Source: Bacteroidetes bacterium QH_1_64_81 (GTDB lineage: Bacteria; Bacteroidota; Rhodothermia; Rhodothermales; Salinibacteraceae). Taken from it: a stretch of DNA of 6,162 nucleotides. Position numbers and translations under genes: made by a program. This document shows, piece after piece, positions 5,198 to 6,162 of this stretch (position 1 is its first letter; each line of letters begins with the position of its first letter). The DNA is taken from contig PXSX01000062.1 of assembly GCA_003022655.1 (NCBI GenBank), forward strand, positions 1 through 6,162. The letters are read 5' to 3'. The notes under the pieces were generated by a model. The model saw nothing but the letters and a program-made list of their open reading frames with translations. It was not told where the DNA came from and searched no databases.

Positions 5198-6162
5198 TCA
5201 GTCTGAGCGAAGCGCCTCGACCAGCGCAAATCCCGCTTCAGCCACGCGCTCGGAGGCGAGGGCCGCATTGATCAAGATGACGGCGCCGTGTCCCGTGGCG
5301 CGATCGAGCAGGGCGATGCTCTTGAAGCCGCCGGTCCCGCCCGTGTGGACGACCATCCGGTGCCCGTCGCGAGTGGTCTCGTGCCATCCGAAGCCGACTC
5401 GCGTGCCGTCCGACCCGGCGGAGGCATGAGGCGTGAGGGGGCTTTGCATCGCCCGCCCCAACGCCGAGGCCGTGTCGGGATCGGTGCGTAGGGCGCGGCG
5501 ATGGGCCCGAAGGTAGCCAAGCATGTCGGCCGCGGTGGAGCGGAGGGCGCCCGCTCCGGCCAGCGCCTCGAAGTGCCAGGGCGGCACCCGGAAGCCGAGG
5601 TGGTTGTAGCCCTGCGCGAAACGCTCTTCCTGATCGTCGGTCAGGCGGAGGCGCGTGTCGGACAGGCCTAGCGGCCCGGTGATGCGGCGACGGACGAGGG
5701 CGCCGTACGTCGTGTCGGCCCGGCGGGCAAGCAGGTGCCCGAGCAGCCCCATCCCGAGGTTCGAGTACTGGTACGTCGCCCCCGGCGTCCGCGGGAGCGT
5801 GTAGTCGTCAAGGAATGCGTAGAGTGCGCTGTCGCCGTACGCGGCATACGGGTTTTGGCGCGAGGGCATGACGTCTTCGAGGTTCGTGGGCAGGCGCGGG
5901 AGCCCGGAGCGGTGCGTGGCCAGATGGGCGAGCGTCATGGGCGTGTCGCCCACCGAGTCGGCCCGCGTTACCGTCACCGAGTCCGGGAGGAGCTGCGCCA
6001 CCGGCGTCTCCGGGCGGAGCTGTCCCCGCTCGATGCGCTCCGCCAGGAGCAGACCGGTAAACGTCTTTGTGATCGAACCAATCTCGAAGAGGGTGCGGGC
6101 CGTGGGCGCGGTGCCGGTCGAGTCGACGGCGCCGAAGGAACGCACCGACGTGCCGTCGTCGT
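5198..6162 (-). CDS. Serine hydrolase of the beta-lactamase (class C/PBP-like) family, N-terminus beyond right edge
   Basis: The visible part is about 320 residues and stays open to the right edge (DDGTS precedes the GTG at 6145), so the true start and any signal peptide lie outside the window; that GTG is internal. The three motifs of the PF00144 serine hydrolases are all present: SITK in FEIGSITKTFTG (nucleophile Ser codon at 6076-6074), the YSN triad in YQYSNLGMGLLG (Tyr codon at 5767-5765), and HTG in VVHTGGTGGF (His codon at 5347-5345), which stands in for the KTG box. Family members include AmpC-type beta-lactamases, DD-peptidases, D-aminopeptidases and esterases. HTG in place of KTG is common among the peptidase and esterase members, so antibiotic resistance should not be assumed. 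It is probably exported. Its neighbour 66 bases downstream is the M23 membrane peptidase, which suggests a shared role at the envelope, such as peptidoglycan turnover. Exact substrate is unknown. Confidence 0.92.
   Translation of the reverse strand, partial: DDGTSVRSFGAVDSTGTAPTARTLFEIGSITKTFTGLLLAERIERGQLRPETPVAQLLPDSVTVTRADSVGDTPMTLAHLATHRSGLPRLPTNLEDVMPSRQNPYAAYGDSALYAFLDDYTLPRTPGATYQYSNLGMGLLGHLLARRADTTYGALVRRRITGPLGLSDTRLRLTDDQEERFAQGYNHLGFRVPPWHFEALAGAGALRSTAADMLGYLRAHRRALRTDPDTASALGRAMQSPLTPHASAGSDGTRVGFGWHETTRDGHRMVVHTGGTGGFKSIALLDRATGHGAVILINAALASERVAEAGFALVEALRSD

Noticed and set aside
5198..6162. Calling the serine hydrolase an antibiotic-resistance beta-lactamase
   Set aside because: The motifs define the superfamily only; HTG instead of KTG and the neighbouring M23 gene fit a peptidase or esterase role at least as well.

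Overview
The window is GC-rich and looks like ordinary chromosome of a halophilic Bacteroidota/Rhodothermota bacterium, most likely Salinibacter or a close relative. Three observations point there. The encoded proteins are rich in Asp and Glu, most extremely the lipoprotein at 683-1483. Clear Shine-Dalgarno sequences are missing in front of every complete gene, as is common in this phylum. The gene content (acidic lipoprotein, secreted family 3 glycosidase, cell-envelope hydrolases) also fits. The genus is an inference from sequence style; no database was searched.

Layout, left to right. At 1-231 (minus strand) is the N-terminal end of a MATE-family multidrug/cation exporter that runs off the left edge. 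At 232-682 is a 451-base divergent intergenic region with no credible gene. It holds a cluster of TGACA/TGTCA palindromes near the MATE side and two overlapping inverted repeats in a lower-GC patch nearer the lipoprotein. At 683-1483 (plus) is an acidic secreted lipoprotein of unknown function. At 1484-1734 is a 251-base gap with three GC-rich hairpins, at least one of which probably ends lipoprotein transcription. At 1735-4158 (plus) is a secreted GH3 beta-glucosidase-type enzyme with all expected domains plus a C-terminal helical extension. At 4196-5131 (minus) is a four-helix membrane protein with a periplasmic M23 (LytM-type) peptidase domain. At 5198-6162 (minus) is a beta-lactamase-family serine hydrolase whose N-terminus lies beyond the right edge.

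How they fit together. The serine hydrolase and the M23 protein form a probable two-gene minus-strand unit. They are separated by 66 bases, lie in the same reading frame with only one UGA between them, and both belong to families that act on the envelope or peptidoglycan. This unit converges on the GH3 gene with 37 bases between stop codons. The GH3 enzyme would cleave terminal beta-glucosyl units from oligosaccharides in the periplasm or outside the cell. The MATE and lipoprotein genes diverge from a shared control region.

I see no defence system, CRISPR array, insertion sequence, tRNA or rRNA. The points most worth a second look are the non-canonical zinc motif of the M23 protein, the hydrolase/M23 junction (in-frame stop plus a 19-codon ORF overlapping the M23 start), and the palindrome cluster upstream of the MATE gene.
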